Shown: positions 25,417-35,219, counted from the first letter of the stretch. The stretch is 64,000 nucleotides of DNA from Flavobacterium panacagri (GCF_030378165.1 NZ_CP119766.1:310001-374000), one strand, 5' to 3'. Program-made: numbers and translations. The notes: a model not told the origin generated them from the sequence alone.

Positions 25417-26325
25417 TTAATTTTTACCCAAATTTATAAATTTACTCAATTCGTTGCTAAATAGCTTTGCCCCTTCTATATTCAAATGAGACTCATCATG
25501 AAAATATTCTATTTTTTTGTACCTTAAATCGGTCGTATCATAGACATACAATAGATTTTCTGGCAATGAAATTGATTTAATCCGATTTGCCAAAACTGAA
25601 TTATAAACTCTAAAATTGGGCGCAAAACAATACATCAGCTTTATGTTTTTTTCTTTACAAATCTTTTGAAACTCTAAAAAAGCTTCCCGTTTGTCTTTAA
25701 GTTCTTTTTCAATTGGATATCGTTCTTGTTTTTTCTCAAACTTAAAATTATTCTTGCCCGCTTCTACAGCAAAAGGCATTGATCCGCAAGGCAAAATAGG
25801 ACTTTCTATTGGCATTTTCTTCTTTGTAAAAGTAAAACTGCTTCTATTTATTCTTCCTAAATATAAAAATCTTAAAAGTTCACTCTTATCATTTTGCCTA
25901 ATAAGCTCATCATTTATATAATTATACTTTTCTAAAGGATATAAACGATCAAACCTATATTCTAATGATTTTACATCTAAAAATTCATAAGGATTATCTA
26001 TAGAGAGTATAATAATTTTTGGCGCGTTATTATATCGCAATAATGTTTTGAGCAAAAATAATTGAAACTGAATATTGGAACCCGCATAAGAAATATTGTA
26101 TGCTGTTTTTCCAGTTTCTTTTTCAATTTGTCCAGCTATAATATTATAAGCTCCCCTAGAAGATCCCATAATAATGACTTCTTTATTTATTTTTCCGTTT
26201 AACAAAAGTTCTAACCTATTGTCTGCCTCTAATTTAGGAGCGTTATACAACAAGACATAAAATAGTTTGTCTATGATGAAGAAGATTAAACAAAATAATG
26301 CAACTCTTAGTAAAAATCTTTTCAT
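25417..26325 (-). CDS. DltD-like SGNH-fold membrane protein, partner of MBOAT (copy 2)
   Basis: A 302-residue paralogue of the protein at 19630-20511: an N-terminal membrane segment (about 4-24), then an extracytoplasmic SGNH-like domain with VIIMGSSRGAY (GSSR at 54-57) and FHDESHLNIEGAKLF, keeping both Asp277 and His280. The frame stays open 14 codons upstream to 26367, but that would overlap the MBOAT gene by 41 bases; ATG 26323-26325 gives the membrane segment at once and sits 1 base after the MBOAT stop. It is probably the catalytically complete acyl-transfer partner of MBOAT copy 2. Confidence 0.8.
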   Translation of the reverse strand: MKRFLLRVALFCLIFFIIDKLFYVLLYNAPKLEADNRLELLLNGKINKEVIIMGSSRGAYNIIAGQIEKETGKTAYNISYAGSNIQFQLFLLKTLLRYNNAPKIIILSIDNPYEFLDVKSLEYRFDRLYPLEKYNYINDELIRQNDKSELLRFLYLGRINRSSFTFTKKKMPIESPILPCGSMPFAVEAGKNNFKFEKKQERYPIEKELKDKREAFLEFQKICKEKNIKLMYCFAPNFRVYNSVLANRIKSISLPENLLYVYDTTDLRYKKIEYFHDESHLNIEGAKLFSNELSKFINLGKN

Positions 26326-26326
26326 A

Positions 26327-27763
26327 TTAAAACTGGAAATAAATAAACTCCTGCTCTTTGGCACCAAAAATAAAAATAGCTATTAATAAAACGATATACA
26401 TCGTCCATCTAAAAGAGCTACTGTATTGAAAAGCTAATTTTTCAAGTGCGTATTTATTTCTTCTTCCTAACCATTCTATAATTATAAAAAATACAATCAG
26501 TATTATTAAATAAGTAGGACGCACACTTGGCAGCGAAAAAAGAGATTTAGAAAAGATCCCCGAAATAAATTGAAAGGCATGATGCAAATTATTTGCCCTG
26601 AAAAATATCCATGCAAAAACAGTTAATCCAAATGTTGTCAACATTAACACAAATTCCTTGAAAGAAGGCAAAATAGAGTTGGAAGCAACAATTTCAATAT
26701 GATCCCTATTTCTATTAAAAAGCAATAACGGCAAAAAATAAATTGCATTTAGTAATCCCCAAACAAGAAAAGTCCAATTTGCTCCATGCCAAAATCCGCT
26801 GACTAGAAAAACTATAAATGTGTTTCGAACCTGAATCCATTTTTTACCCTTACTGCCACCTAGCGGAATATATAGATAGTCTTTAAACCAAGAAGATAAA
26901 GAAATGTGCCAGCGGCGCCAAAACTCGGCAATATCTCTTGAAAAATAGGGAAATGAAAAATTCTGAAGCAGTTCGATTCCAAATAATCTTGCAGTTCCTA
27001 ATGCTATATCTGAATATCCGGAAAAATCACCATAAATCTGAAAGGCGAAAAAGACAGCCCCAATGAATAAAGTGCTTCCAGAATGTTCTGCCGAATTATT
27101 AAAAATTAAGTTTGCCTGAATAGCACAATTGTCTGCAATTACAATTTTTTTAAATAATCCCCAAAGTATTTGTCGTAAACCGTCAACAGCTTGTTGATAG
27201 TTGAAATTTCTCTTCTTTTTTATTTGAGGAAGTAAGTGTGTTGCCCTTTCTATTGGGCCAGCAACCAACAACGGAAAAAAGGAAACAAAAACGGCATAAT
27301 CGACAAAGTTTTTTTCTGCTTTAACTCTGTTTTTATAAATATCAATTACATAAGACAAGCCATGAAAAGTATAAAAGGAAATTCCTATTGGCAATATTAC
27401 TTTTAAAGACCATGTGTTAATTTGAAAACCAAAAATGGAAATTAAATCTTTGAATGATTCTGCAAAAAAATTAAAATATTTAAAAAGCGCCAAAAAACCT
27501 AGATTAGCCGTAATACTAAGCCAAAACCAAAACTTTTTGTGAAAATCATTACCGCTCTTTTCTATCTGAAGTCCAGAAAAATAATCTAATAAAGTTGAAA
27601 AAAGAAGTAAAAACAAAAAACGCCAATCCCAGCAAGAGTAAAAAAAATAGCTGGAAGCTAATAAGAGTATGTTTTGAAGCCTTAAACTTTTATTGGTAAC
27701 AAACCAATACAATATAAAAACCAAAGGCAGAAATAAGGCAAAATTAAACGAATTAAAGAGCAT
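26327..27763 (-). CDS. MBOAT-family membrane O-acyltransferase (AlgI-like, copy 2)
   Basis: A 478-residue MBOAT protein, closely similar to copy 1 at 20511-21944, with FQIYGDFSGYSDIALG, RRWHISLSSWFKDYLYIPLGG (His286) and GFWHGANW (His326) at the same positions. Divergence is concentrated after about residue 330. It is followed after one base by SGNH copy 2, so the MBOAT-SGNH unit occurs twice. The two units bracket the NeuB, NeuA-HAD and GT-B-like genes. Its N-terminus MLFNSFNFALFLPLVFILYW matches copy 1 almost residue for residue. Confidence 0.92.
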   Translation of the reverse strand: MLFNSFNFALFLPLVFILYWFVTNKSLRLQNILLLASSYFFYSCWDWRFLFLLLFSTLLDYFSGLQIEKSGNDFHKKFWFWLSITANLGFLALFKYFNFFAESFKDLISIFGFQINTWSLKVILPIGISFYTFHGLSYVIDIYKNRVKAEKNFVDYAVFVSFFPLLVAGPIERATHLLPQIKKKRNFNYQQAVDGLRQILWGLFKKIVIADNCAIQANLIFNNSAEHSGSTLFIGAVFFAFQIYGDFSGYSDIALGTARLFGIELLQNFSFPYFSRDIAEFWRRWHISLSSWFKDYLYIPLGGSKGKKWIQVRNTFIVFLVSGFWHGANWTFLVWGLLNAIYFLPLLLFNRNRDHIEIVASNSILPSFKEFVLMLTTFGLTVFAWIFFRANNLHHAFQFISGIFSKSLFSLPSVRPTYLIILIVFFIIIEWLGRRNKYALEKLAFQYSSSFRWTMYIVLLIAIFIFGAKEQEFIYFQF

Positions 27764-27798
27764 TTATAAATTGTTGTTTTTTTTAAATCCTATAAAAA

Positions 27799-28680
27799 TT
27801 AATACTTTAATCCTTTTAATTCTATTATCTTTTGTAATGTTTCATTTGAAACAGGTTTTCTAAATTTTAAAACACTTGAAGTGTTTTTCATAGCCTCAAA
27901 AATAGATTTAAAAAATAAAACAAAGCATTTTTTATCTGTCAATGCATATTTTTTAAAATTATGAAAAAGCAATTTCATGATCTTAAAAGTTGGTTTAGGA
28001 TAATAAACCAAATAATAATAAATAGTGTTTTTCAGCTGTTTTTCGAATCTAAAGTAATTTCTGCCTTGAGCCAATCGTTGTTTTTTGTCTATTCTGTGGT
28101 TAACGATAATAGCACTATTATACAAAATATCATATCCCAAATCAAGAACCTCGATTGCTAAACAAGGTTCTTCGCCATAAATATCAATCCATGTAGGAAA
28201 TCCTCTTGTTTCGTTATAAACCTCTTTTTTTACAGCAAAACCACAACCTATAAAATCTGTTGTTTTATATTTCAAAGATTTAGAATCTCTGTGTTGAAAT
28301 GCTTCTTCGTCTGTTGTAAACAATCCTTTTATTTCTTGAAAAGCAATGATTCCAGAATTCGGGTTATTTGAGAATGTATTGGTTACTTGGTTTATAAAAT
28401 CATCACTTATTGGATGTGCATCGTCATCAAGTCCAATAAAAATAGTCCCTTTTGCTTTCTTATAGAGAATAGTTCTTGCTGGTGAAGCTCCAATGCTTTT
28501 CTCTATAAAGGTCCATTGAACCCAATTGTATTTTGGTATTATTTTTTGAGTATCTGAACAGCCGTCAATTAAAATTAAAATTTCATGTTTCGATAAATCT
28601 AATATATTGAATATTTTATTTAATGCTAATTCGAGTTCTTTCACTCTATTCTTGGTAACAATTAGAATTGATATATCCAT
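27799..28680 (-). CDS. GT2-family glycosyltransferase
   Basis: A GT-A protein of 293 residues: DISILIVTKNRVKELELAL at the N-terminus, the acidic motif FIGLDDDAHPISDDF (about 80-94) and a later DIYGEEPCLAIEVLDLG segment, as in GT2 enzymes that carry a catalytic-base region of ED type. Spacing to neighbours is 3 and 35 bases. It sits just upstream of MBOAT copy 2. Specificity is unknown. Confidence 0.86.
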   Translation of the reverse strand: MDISILIVTKNRVKELELALNKIFNILDLSKHEILILIDGCSDTQKIIPKYNWVQWTFIEKSIGASPARTILYKKAKGTIFIGLDDDAHPISDDFINQVTNTFSNNPNSGIIAFQEIKGLFTTDEEAFQHRDSKSLKYKTTDFIGCGFAVKKEVYNETRGFPTWIDIYGEEPCLAIEVLDLGYDILYNSAIIVNHRIDKKQRLAQGRNYFRFEKQLKNTIYYYLVYYPKPTFKIMKLLFHNFKKYALTDKKCFVLFFKSIFEAMKNTSSVLKFRKPVSNETLQKIIELKGLKY

Positions 28681-28683
28681 TAT

Positions 28684-29832
28684 TTATTGTCTGTAAACGG
28701 TCTGATATAGTTGGACGATTTCCTTTTGTAAATGCATTCTATTGAAATTTCTATCTACATAAGCCGTATTATAATCCTGTGCAGAGGCTCTTAATTCGAA
28801 ATTATCAATTGCCATTTTTATCCATTTAGAAATTTCGACACTATCAAATGGATTGTCAATTAGATACCCATTCTGACCATGAGTAATAACCTCTTCCGAA
28901 ACCTTACCTGGATTGGACTGAATAGGAAAAGCTCCCATTGCCATTGCTTCTACTCCACTTGTAGGTAATCCATCAGAAATACTATTGGCAATATGCAAAA
29001 TACTTTTGCCCATAATTTGCAGTAAATCTGAATTTGCAATAAACTGTCCTCTAATAAATATTTTTACGTTTAGAGAAGAAAAAAAGATCGAATTTTCTAT
29101 ATATTCTTTTAATTTTTGATCTGTACTATAAATAATGAATTCAAAGTTTTTAAGTTCATCAAATGATAAAAGTTCTATTGCTTCAATAACTTCAATAGCT
29201 TTCCCTACACCATCTTCGTATCCTTTGATAATTATAGTCTTTCTATCTTCAATTTTTTGAATGTCATTTTCTTTTATATCCAGCCCTCCATTACCAATGT
29301 AAACTCCAAGAAAATTATTCTTGAAACCATTTTGCTTTGCTATCTCATAATCCCTATGACAATCTGTAATTAAAAAATCGGCTCTCTGTAAAAAAGATTC
29401 AAACTGTTCTTGCAGTATTCCAATTTCTTTATAGAAATAGATATCACTTCCCCATGAAGAATACATAAATTTTTGGTTTGGATACTTATTCATAATTTCA
29501 AGAATAGGTAATCCGCCCAATTTCATTTCAAAACAATGTACAACATCTGGTTTTATATCAAGAAGTAATTTCTCGAAAACAGACTCTAGTTTTCTTTCGT
29601 TATATTTTGATATCCATTTACTTAATTCTGGAAATTTCTTTTTAAGAGTATGCCGAAACGGAAAATCATATCTTAACTTCCAGCCTTTAATTTGGTTTAC
29701 CCAGCTAATTCTTGAAACTTTTTCTCCTCCATCTTTAATATCAAACCAATAAACATCATATCCGGAATCTTTCAATTGGTTGACCCACTGGAAAAAATGA
29801 TGATTTGGTATTGCAACCATTAGTATTTTCAT
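28684..29832 (-). CDS. GT4-family glycosyltransferase
   Basis: A GT-B protein of 382 residues. The N-terminal domain starts KILMVAIPNHHFFQWVNQL and includes FMYSSWGSDIYFY. The C-terminal domain carries HIANSISDGLPTSGVEAMAMGAFPIQSNPGKV, the E-x7-E donor-site region (about 280-311). Its N-terminal fold resembles transferases whose donor domain is of Glyco_trans_4 type. It is followed 3 bases later by a GT2 gene. A 75-base gap precedes the next downstream-strand gene. Confidence 0.85.
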   Translation of the reverse strand: MKILMVAIPNHHFFQWVNQLKDSGYDVYWFDIKDGGEKVSRISWVNQIKGWKLRYDFPFRHTLKKKFPELSKWISKYNERKLESVFEKLLLDIKPDVVHCFEMKLGGLPILEIMNKYPNQKFMYSSWGSDIYFYKEIGILQEQFESFLQRADFLITDCHRDYEIAKQNGFKNNFLGVYIGNGGLDIKENDIQKIEDRKTIIIKGYEDGVGKAIEVIEAIELLSFDELKNFEFIIYSTDQKLKEYIENSIFFSSLNVKIFIRGQFIANSDLLQIMGKSILHIANSISDGLPTSGVEAMAMGAFPIQSNPGKVSEEVITHGQNGYLIDNPFDSVEISKWIKMAIDNFELRASAQDYNTAYVDRNFNRMHLQKEIVQLYQTVYRQ

Positions 29833-29907
29833 ATGTAGAAATATTCTCTTATTTTAACTTTTGAATCTTAAAAACTTCAAATTGTTATAATGCTTTTGGA
29901 TATCTAA

Positions 29908-30825
29908 CTATTTCAAACTTTTATAAATGGAGTATAAATAAAGCTTTGTATCTGGATAATTTAAACCTGCATATTTTAAGTTGCTTAAAAATTGAGCAAA
30001 ACCTTTACTATATTTATGTTCTCTATTATAATTTAAAGTCAAAGCTTTTTTTAGTGCAATTATGGCTTTAAATACAACTTCTCTTCTTGAAGCGAAACTT
30101 TCATCTGCATAAATATCATTCAAAATATTTAAATTAATCTGTACCAAATTACTATTAACTCTTCTCATTTCCGAAGAAATTCCTGCATCAATTCTATATA
30201 CTGCTGTTGTATCATTTAAAAAATGAATTTTCCCACCATCTTTAATTGTCCATAAATAAGTTGGCCAATCTCCAAAAGGATATTTCAAAAGCCATTTGGG
30301 AATTTCATTATGATCGTTTTGATTATTTTTGAATAATACAGAAACAGATGAAATGTAATTCATAAAAATCAAATCATCAAAACTTGTATCTACTTTATCT
30401 GTTATAGAAATCCATTTCTTCATGGTGCCGTCATTGCGAAGCAGCTGAAGGGAAGTATAAACAATTGAAAAATCAGGATTATTTTCTAAAAAATCAACCT
30501 GTTTTTGAAGTTTGTATTCGTCAGTCCAATAATCGTCACCATCACAAATCGCTATATACTTTCCATCACATTCTTTGATCGTACGTATATAATTTTTTAT
30601 TAGACCTATATTACTTTCTAATGCAGGTAGAAGTTTTATTTTATCACCATATTCTACAGCATAACTTTCGCAAATAGCTCGAGTAGAATCTTTACTACAA
30701 TCTTCGCCTATTACCAATTGATATTTGAAATTGGTTTTCTGAGCTAAAATACTGTCCAGCGTTTGACTTATAAATTTTTCTTGGTTATAAGTCAGGATGA
30801 AGATGCTAACTTTACATTCACTCAT
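29908..30825 (-). CDS. GT2-family glycosyltransferase
   Basis: A GT-A protein of 305 residues: VSIFILTYNQEKFISQTLDSIL at the start, then IGEDCSKDST and the metal motif ICDGDDYW (about 91-98) followed by TDEYKLQKQVDFLENNP. This run is typical of GT2 enzymes of surface polysaccharide loci with GDDYW in place of DDD. It lies 4 bases after the next GT2 gene. Donor and acceptor are unknown. Confidence 0.87.
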   Translation of the reverse strand: MSECKVSIFILTYNQEKFISQTLDSILAQKTNFKYQLVIGEDCSKDSTRAICESYAVEYGDKIKLLPALESNIGLIKNYIRTIKECDGKYIAICDGDDYWTDEYKLQKQVDFLENNPDFSIVYTSLQLLRNDGTMKKWISITDKVDTSFDDLIFMNYISSVSVLFKNNQNDHNEIPKWLLKYPFGDWPTYLWTIKDGGKIHFLNDTTAVYRIDAGISSEMRRVNSNLVQINLNILNDIYADESFASRREVVFKAIIALKKALTLNYNREHKYSKGFAQFLSNLKYAGLNYPDTKLYLYSIYKSLK

Positions 30826-30829
30826 TTTT

Positions 30830-31663
30830 TTATTTTCTTTTTTGGAAAAGCTTTGCTCTTATCGATTTCAACGTTTTATGAATCCTAAATACAGTTGAAT
30901 TCTCAATATTTCTTATTTTTTTTTGAAGCATTATAGCACTTCTAGCGGCCAATATTGGATTTCCAAAATAATTATTATAGATCTCTCTGTTTAGATCAAA
31001 TATCATATTTAGCACAAGATTATGTTTTTCCTTATCCTTGTATGCGTCACTTAATGAAACTTCTGTATGTTTACGATAATAAAAAAGGATTTCAGGAATT
31101 TTATGGACTTTGCCATTTGGGCTTAAAAGCCTGATCCATAAATCCCAATCTTCTAATCCAGATTTTAATGTTTCATTGTATTGTCCCGCTTCAATAAAAT
31201 CTTGTTTCTTAAATAATGAACTAATAAATATCATATTATCAATTAAAATTTCTGGAAAAGAATAAGGAGAAAGGATCCACTCCCCTTGCTTTGCTCCAAA
31301 ATATGATGCTCTACAATAAACTAATTTTATTGTTTCATCCAACTCGAAAACATTCAGTGCTTTTTCTAAATAGCTTACTTCTATAATGTCGTCTGAATCG
31401 AGGGGTAAAATATAAATACCAGAAGATTTTGAAATACCAAAATTTCTCGCGCTAGACGCCCCTCCATTTTCTTTCGAATAATATAAAAATCTACTATCTA
31501 AATCACACCATTTCTTTGCTATTTCCTCCGTTTCATCTTGACTTCCATCATTCACTATTATACATTCCCAATTCGTATAAGTTTGATCAATCACCGATTG
31601 CAAAGATTCGCTCAAATAATTAGCACGATTAAAGCAAGGAACTATGATTGAAATTAGAGCCAT
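30830..31663 (-). CDS. GT2-family glycosyltransferase (tandem paralogue set)
   Basis: A GT-A protein of 277 residues with ISIIVPCFNRANYLSESLQSV, NDGSQDETEEIAKKW, ASSARNFGISKSSGIYILPLDSDDII (metal motif about 86-90) and the acceptor-side motif GQYNETLKSGLEDWDLWIRL. Similar protein layouts occur at 33526-34377, 34374-35219 and 37143-37964, which suggests local gene duplication. Lies 4 bases from the preceding gene and 9 bases after the acyltransferase. Confidence 0.87.
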   Translation of the reverse strand: MALISIIVPCFNRANYLSESLQSVIDQTYTNWECIIVNDGSQDETEEIAKKWCDLDSRFLYYSKENGGASSARNFGISKSSGIYILPLDSDDIIEVSYLEKALNVFELDETIKLVYCRASYFGAKQGEWILSPYSFPEILIDNMIFISSLFKKQDFIEAGQYNETLKSGLEDWDLWIRLLSPNGKVHKIPEILFYYRKHTEVSLSDAYKDKEKHNLVLNMIFDLNREIYNNYFGNPILAARSAIMLQKKIRNIENSTVFRIHKTLKSIRAKLFQKRK

Positions 31664-31672
31664 TTTTTAGTA

Positions 31673-32707
31673 TTAATTTATTTTATTGAAACTTATTGTT
31701 TTATAATGTAATGCCTTTTTTTCAATAAAATGCCATGATAAAAAACCAAGAGCTATAGAAATAACAACTGATGTAATCATTAGCATACAAGTATCCATTT
31801 TGAAAAAATACATTAAAACTTGCTGTACTGGAAAGCTATATATATAAATTCCATAAGATGAATCTCCAGCTTTACCAAAATCACGCAAAAATGTGATGGG
31901 TACAAAACCAATTAACAATACAATAACCGGTAGTAAAATATGTTTAACTGAATCATAATAGCTAAAACGAAGGGCGATAAATATAAAAAGAAGTGCTATT
32001 ACTAAAATTATTTTTTTGTTCTTGATTTTTTCAAAATTTAAAACAGCAAGTAAACTTCCTGCGATAAAAAAGGTTCCGAGATTTAGAACATGTATTCCTT
32101 GAAAACCTAAAACTGATGATCCTGCAAATCTCACTAAATAAAAATTATAAAGAACTAGAAATAAAATATAGGATATACAAAGTATAACAACTTTTGTCTT
32201 TTTATTTTTAATAAAAAATAAAAATGCCAGAACTATATACAGTGTAAACTCATACCTTATAGTCCATAAAGAACCATTTATGGCATGATAGGGATTTGTA
32301 TCAAATATTCCTTTAATACCAGACTGAAATTTATACAAAATAAGATTATATGGAATATAAGTATATACTTCTCTATTTAACAAAAAGGGAATAGATCCAT
32401 TATAAACAAACGGAGCCAATACTACTGAAAAAAGCAACACAAAAAATAATGCAGGAAAAAGTCGCAAAAATCTTTTTCTAAAGTACTCTTTTAGACTTTG
32501 ACTTCTTTCTAAGCTCTGAAAAATAAAGAACCCACTGATGATAAAAAAACCATTCAAACCAATTTGAGCCATAACAAGCTGACCGTTAGAAACTTGAAAA
32601 ATCCATTGTTTTGTTTCATGACTTCCCGATAATGGATAAGCGTGTGAGAGCACTACTAAAAGAGCAAATAAAAACCGTAAAAAATCAAAATTATTATTCT
32701 TAATCAT
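31673..32707 (-). CDS. Acyltransferase-3 family membrane protein
   Basis: An integral membrane acyltransferase, probably O-acetylating a polysaccharide. The protein has about ten membrane segments and the family landmarks NNNFDFLRFLFALLVVLSHAYP near the N-terminus (with the conserved R and H), YTYIPYNLILY, and the INGSLWTIRYEF segment. The frame is open upstream to 32767, but this would overlap the GT2 gene; ATG 32705-32707 gives MIKNNNFDFLRF, which is the family start (344 residues). It lies amid GT2 genes, so its substrate is likely the same glycan. Confidence 0.85.
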   Translation of the reverse strand: MIKNNNFDFLRFLFALLVVLSHAYPLSGSHETKQWIFQVSNGQLVMAQIGLNGFFIISGFFIFQSLERSQSLKEYFRKRFLRLFPALFFVLLFSVVLAPFVYNGSIPFLLNREVYTYIPYNLILYKFQSGIKGIFDTNPYHAINGSLWTIRYEFTLYIVLAFLFFIKNKKTKVVILCISYILFLVLYNFYLVRFAGSSVLGFQGIHVLNLGTFFIAGSLLAVLNFEKIKNKKIILVIALLFIFIALRFSYYDSVKHILLPVIVLLIGFVPITFLRDFGKAGDSSYGIYIYSFPVQQVLMYFFKMDTCMLMITSVVISIALGFLSWHFIEKKALHYKTISFNKIN

Positions 32708-32738
32708 ATCGGATTTAAGTAAATTCTGGGGAGTTAAC

Positions 32739-33518
32739 TTAGAACTTTTTAGGTTTGTTTGTAACAAATTTGATTAAATAAAAAAACTGACGAATTATGT
32801 AGTAAAAATCTATTGCGAAATTTTTTATCAAATTATAAATGCCACCCAGTAACCCTTTTAATGCTTTTCTAAATGTAATGTCTTGATGCCATAGTTGATA
32901 GTTACCAACAACATCATTCTTAAATCTGAAGAAAAGCTGTTCTTTTGTCCTTTTTATATCATAACAAAATATAGCAGGAACAAAATCAATTTCATAACCC
33001 TCTTTAAGAACTCTTACTGTCCATTCTTTGTCTTCAAAAGTAGCCACATCTTCTTTGAAAGGATGTTGCTCCCAAACTGACTTTCTAAAGGCTGATCCAG
33101 AGAATATGAGACCCGATTTATTTGGGTCAACTGAAGCTGGTATTTGATTTATGTAATTTTTATAATCATTGGGATTATGAAGGCATCGCAAGCCTGCTAA
33201 ATTAGGGGTTTGCTCAAATTTTTTCTGAATGAGCTCAAAAAAGTCATGGCTTACAGGATAAGAGTGTGCACTAAAAATAACTATAATTGGGTATTGAGCT
33301 TCTCTCGCACATAAATTAGCACTACCTCCGAAACTAAAATCTTTAATAGTAACAAAACGAGCACCATATTTTATTGCAACTTCACAGCTATTATCTGAAG
33401 ATTCATTATCAATCACAATAATTTCTCCAATATCATGAAGATATCTTTGCGTCAGATTCTTTAATGCAAAATCAAGAGCATCAGATTGGTTCTTTGTTCT
33501 AATAACAACTGAAATCAT
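32739..33518 (-). CDS. GT2-family glycosyltransferase
   Basis: A GT-A protein of 259 residues: ISVVIRTKNQSDALDFAL, then VIDNESSDNSCEVAIKYGARFV and the segment FSFGGSANLCAREA, typical of rhamnosyltransferase-like GT2 enzymes. The position of the usual DxD is taken by IFSAHSYP (about 83-90), where an S-A-H replaces the acidic motif as in several WbbL-type members. KEDVATFEDKEWTVRVLKEGYEI holds an ED acceptor/base motif. A rhamnosyl donor would fit the RfbACD genes, but this is inference. Confidence 0.84.
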   Translation of the reverse strand: MISVVIRTKNQSDALDFALKNLTQRYLHDIGEIIVIDNESSDNSCEVAIKYGARFVTIKDFSFGGSANLCAREAQYPIIVIFSAHSYPVSHDFFELIQKKFEQTPNLAGLRCLHNPNDYKNYINQIPASVDPNKSGLIFSGSAFRKSVWEQHPFKEDVATFEDKEWTVRVLKEGYEIDFVPAIFCYDIKRTKEQLFFRFKNDVVGNYQLWHQDITFRKALKGLLGGIYNLIKNFAIDFYYIIRQFFYLIKFVTNKPKKF

Positions 33519-33525
33519 CTTAAAT

Positions 33526-34377
33526 TTACTTTTTGCCCCATAATTTTTGAACTATCCTGTAAGGTTTGCAAATTATTTTTGCAATTTTATATTCTAATGA
33601 ATTTTTGATTCGTTTTTGATTCTTTCTAATTGCATCTTGTTCGTAAAAAAGAACTGTCATACAATTTTCAAAATCGGCAATATAACATTCTTGATGTTTT
33701 TTAAAAATATATTCTTTAACTTTTATAGCATGATTTGATATTGTGTCTACAAGCATAGACTTTTTTGATTTCCGATAATAAAATAAGAACTCCTCAATAA
33801 TTTTATATTTCAGACCTTTTTTTGTTATTGCAATCCAAAATTCCCAATCTTCAAAACCTTTCTTCATGCTTTCATCATATCCGCCAACTTCTTCCCAATA
33901 TTCCTTTCGATATAAAGAAGTCGCTACTAATTGATTTACATACAACAAATCAACACAACTATTTCCTTTAGGTTTCAACTCATAAACTATATTTTGTTTT
34001 TCTTTAATGAAAAACCTGCTGTAAGAGGAAACAATCGCTATAGATTCATTTTGTTCTATTTCAAAAACAGTTTTCTTAAGGTAATCTTGATGCAGAATAT
34101 CATCAGCGTCTAAGGGTAAAATATAACTGCCTTTTGAATTTTTGATACCAAAATTTCGGGCACTGCTTAGACCTCCATTTTGTTTTTCTAAGTATTTAAA
34201 TCGTGAATCTTTATTGATCCATTGCTGAGCAATTTCAGACACATTATCGGGACTTCCATCATTTACTATAAGACATTCCCAAGCTGAATAGTTTTGATCT
34301 AAAACAGACTGTAACGAATCCTTCAAAAAATGAGCTTGTTTATAACAGGGAACAATTATAGAAACTAACGAACTCAT
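33526..34377 (-). CDS. GT2-family glycosyltransferase (tandem paralogue set)
   Basis: A GT-A protein of 283 residues with VSIIVPCYKQAHFLKDSLQSVL, NDGSPDNVSEIAQQW, LSSARNFGIKNSKGSYILPLDADDIL (metal motif near 91-95) and GGYDESMKKGFEDWEFWIAI. Closely similar in layout to 30830-31663, 34374-35219 and 37143-37964. Overlaps the next gene upstream by 4 bases (ATGA). The C-terminal YKIAKIICKPYRIVQKL is basic and amphipathic and may contact the membrane. Confidence 0.88.
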   Translation of the reverse strand: MSSLVSIIVPCYKQAHFLKDSLQSVLDQNYSAWECLIVNDGSPDNVSEIAQQWINKDSRFKYLEKQNGGLSSARNFGIKNSKGSYILPLDADDILHQDYLKKTVFEIEQNESIAIVSSYSRFFIKEKQNIVYELKPKGNSCVDLLYVNQLVATSLYRKEYWEEVGGYDESMKKGFEDWEFWIAITKKGLKYKIIEEFLFYYRKSKKSMLVDTISNHAIKVKEYIFKKHQECYIADFENCMTVLFYEQDAIRKNQKRIKNSLEYKIAKIICKPYRIVQKLWGKK

Positions 34378-35219
34378 TTTTTTCTCTTTTGTTTAAAAAA
34401 TCTTATTGGAGACAAAATTAAATTTCCAATCCTAAAATCGATAGATCTTTTAATTTTATTTTCATTAGCTCTAAAAATTGAGTTTTTTCTCAACAATTCG
34501 AGAGCAAAAAAGTCAAAATGTTCTTGATATAACTCTTTATGTTTTAAAAAAATATATTTTCTTAAATCAAAATCATATCTTTTTAAGGCATGCTGATCTC
34601 TTGAATTACTTTTTACTCTATAAATAAATAATGGTTCCTCTAGAATTTTCATTTCAAAATTTTGTTTCAAAATTGCAATCCAAAATTCCCAATCTTCATA
34701 ACCATTTGTCATTTCTTCATCATATCCTGAAACCATCTCCCAGCATTTTTTCCTGAACATCGAACTCGCGATTCCATTATTCATCAAAATAAAATTAGTT
34801 ATAGTTCCTCCAGAAGGTTTTTTAATTTCTTTTTCTAGTGTTTTATTTTTTAATATTTTGACCCAACATCCAACAGCCGCAATTCTATCATTATTATTTA
34901 ATACTTCAAGTGCTTTTTCAATAAAAGTAGGTTCAAAATAATCATCGGCATCCAGATTCAAAATATAATCTGTTTGAGCTAAGTTTATTGCATTATTTCG
35001 AGCTTTACAAACACCTTGATTTTCCTGATAAATAATGCTTACATTATCATGGCTTATTTTTTCTAGAACTTTTTTTGTTTCTTCGTCTGAACCATCATCT
35101 ACAATTATAATTTTATCTGCTTTTATCGTTTGATTCAAAATAGAATGAAGAGCTTCCATAATATAGAGCCCATCATTATAACAAGGAATAACTACAGTTA
35201 CATTGCTGTTAAGATTCAT
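34374..35219 (-). CDS. GT2-family glycosyltransferase (tandem paralogue set)
   Basis: A GT-A protein of 281 residues: VTVVIPCYNDGLYIMEALHSIL, VDDGSDEETKKVLEKI, CKARNNAINLAQTDYILNLDADDYF (near 80-105) and GYDEEMTNGYEDWEFWIAI. It belongs to the same paralogue set as its neighbours but is more diverged in the acceptor half, so it probably recognises a different acceptor. Its start overlaps the end of the next gene by 11 bases. Confidence 0.88.
   Translation of the reverse strand: MNLNSNVTVVIPCYNDGLYIMEALHSILNQTIKADKIIIVDDGSDEETKKVLEKISHDNVSIIYQENQGVCKARNNAINLAQTDYILNLDADDYFEPTFIEKALEVLNNNDRIAAVGCWVKILKNKTLEKEIKKPSGGTITNFILMNNGIASSMFRKKCWEMVSGYDEEMTNGYEDWEFWIAILKQNFEMKILEEPLFIYRVKSNSRDQHALKRYDFDLRKYIFLKHKELYQEHFDFFALELLRKNSIFRANENKIKRSIDFRIGNLILSPIRFFKQKRKK

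Noticed and set aside
26326..26367. Longer start for SGNH copy 2
   Set aside because: It would overlap the MBOAT stop region by 41 bases with residues unlike a membrane anchor; the ATG at 26323-26325 gives the membrane segment at once.
32708..32767. Longer start for the acyltransferase-3 gene
   Set aside because: The extra 20 residues overlap the GT2 gene and precede the family's N-D-F-L-R-F start.
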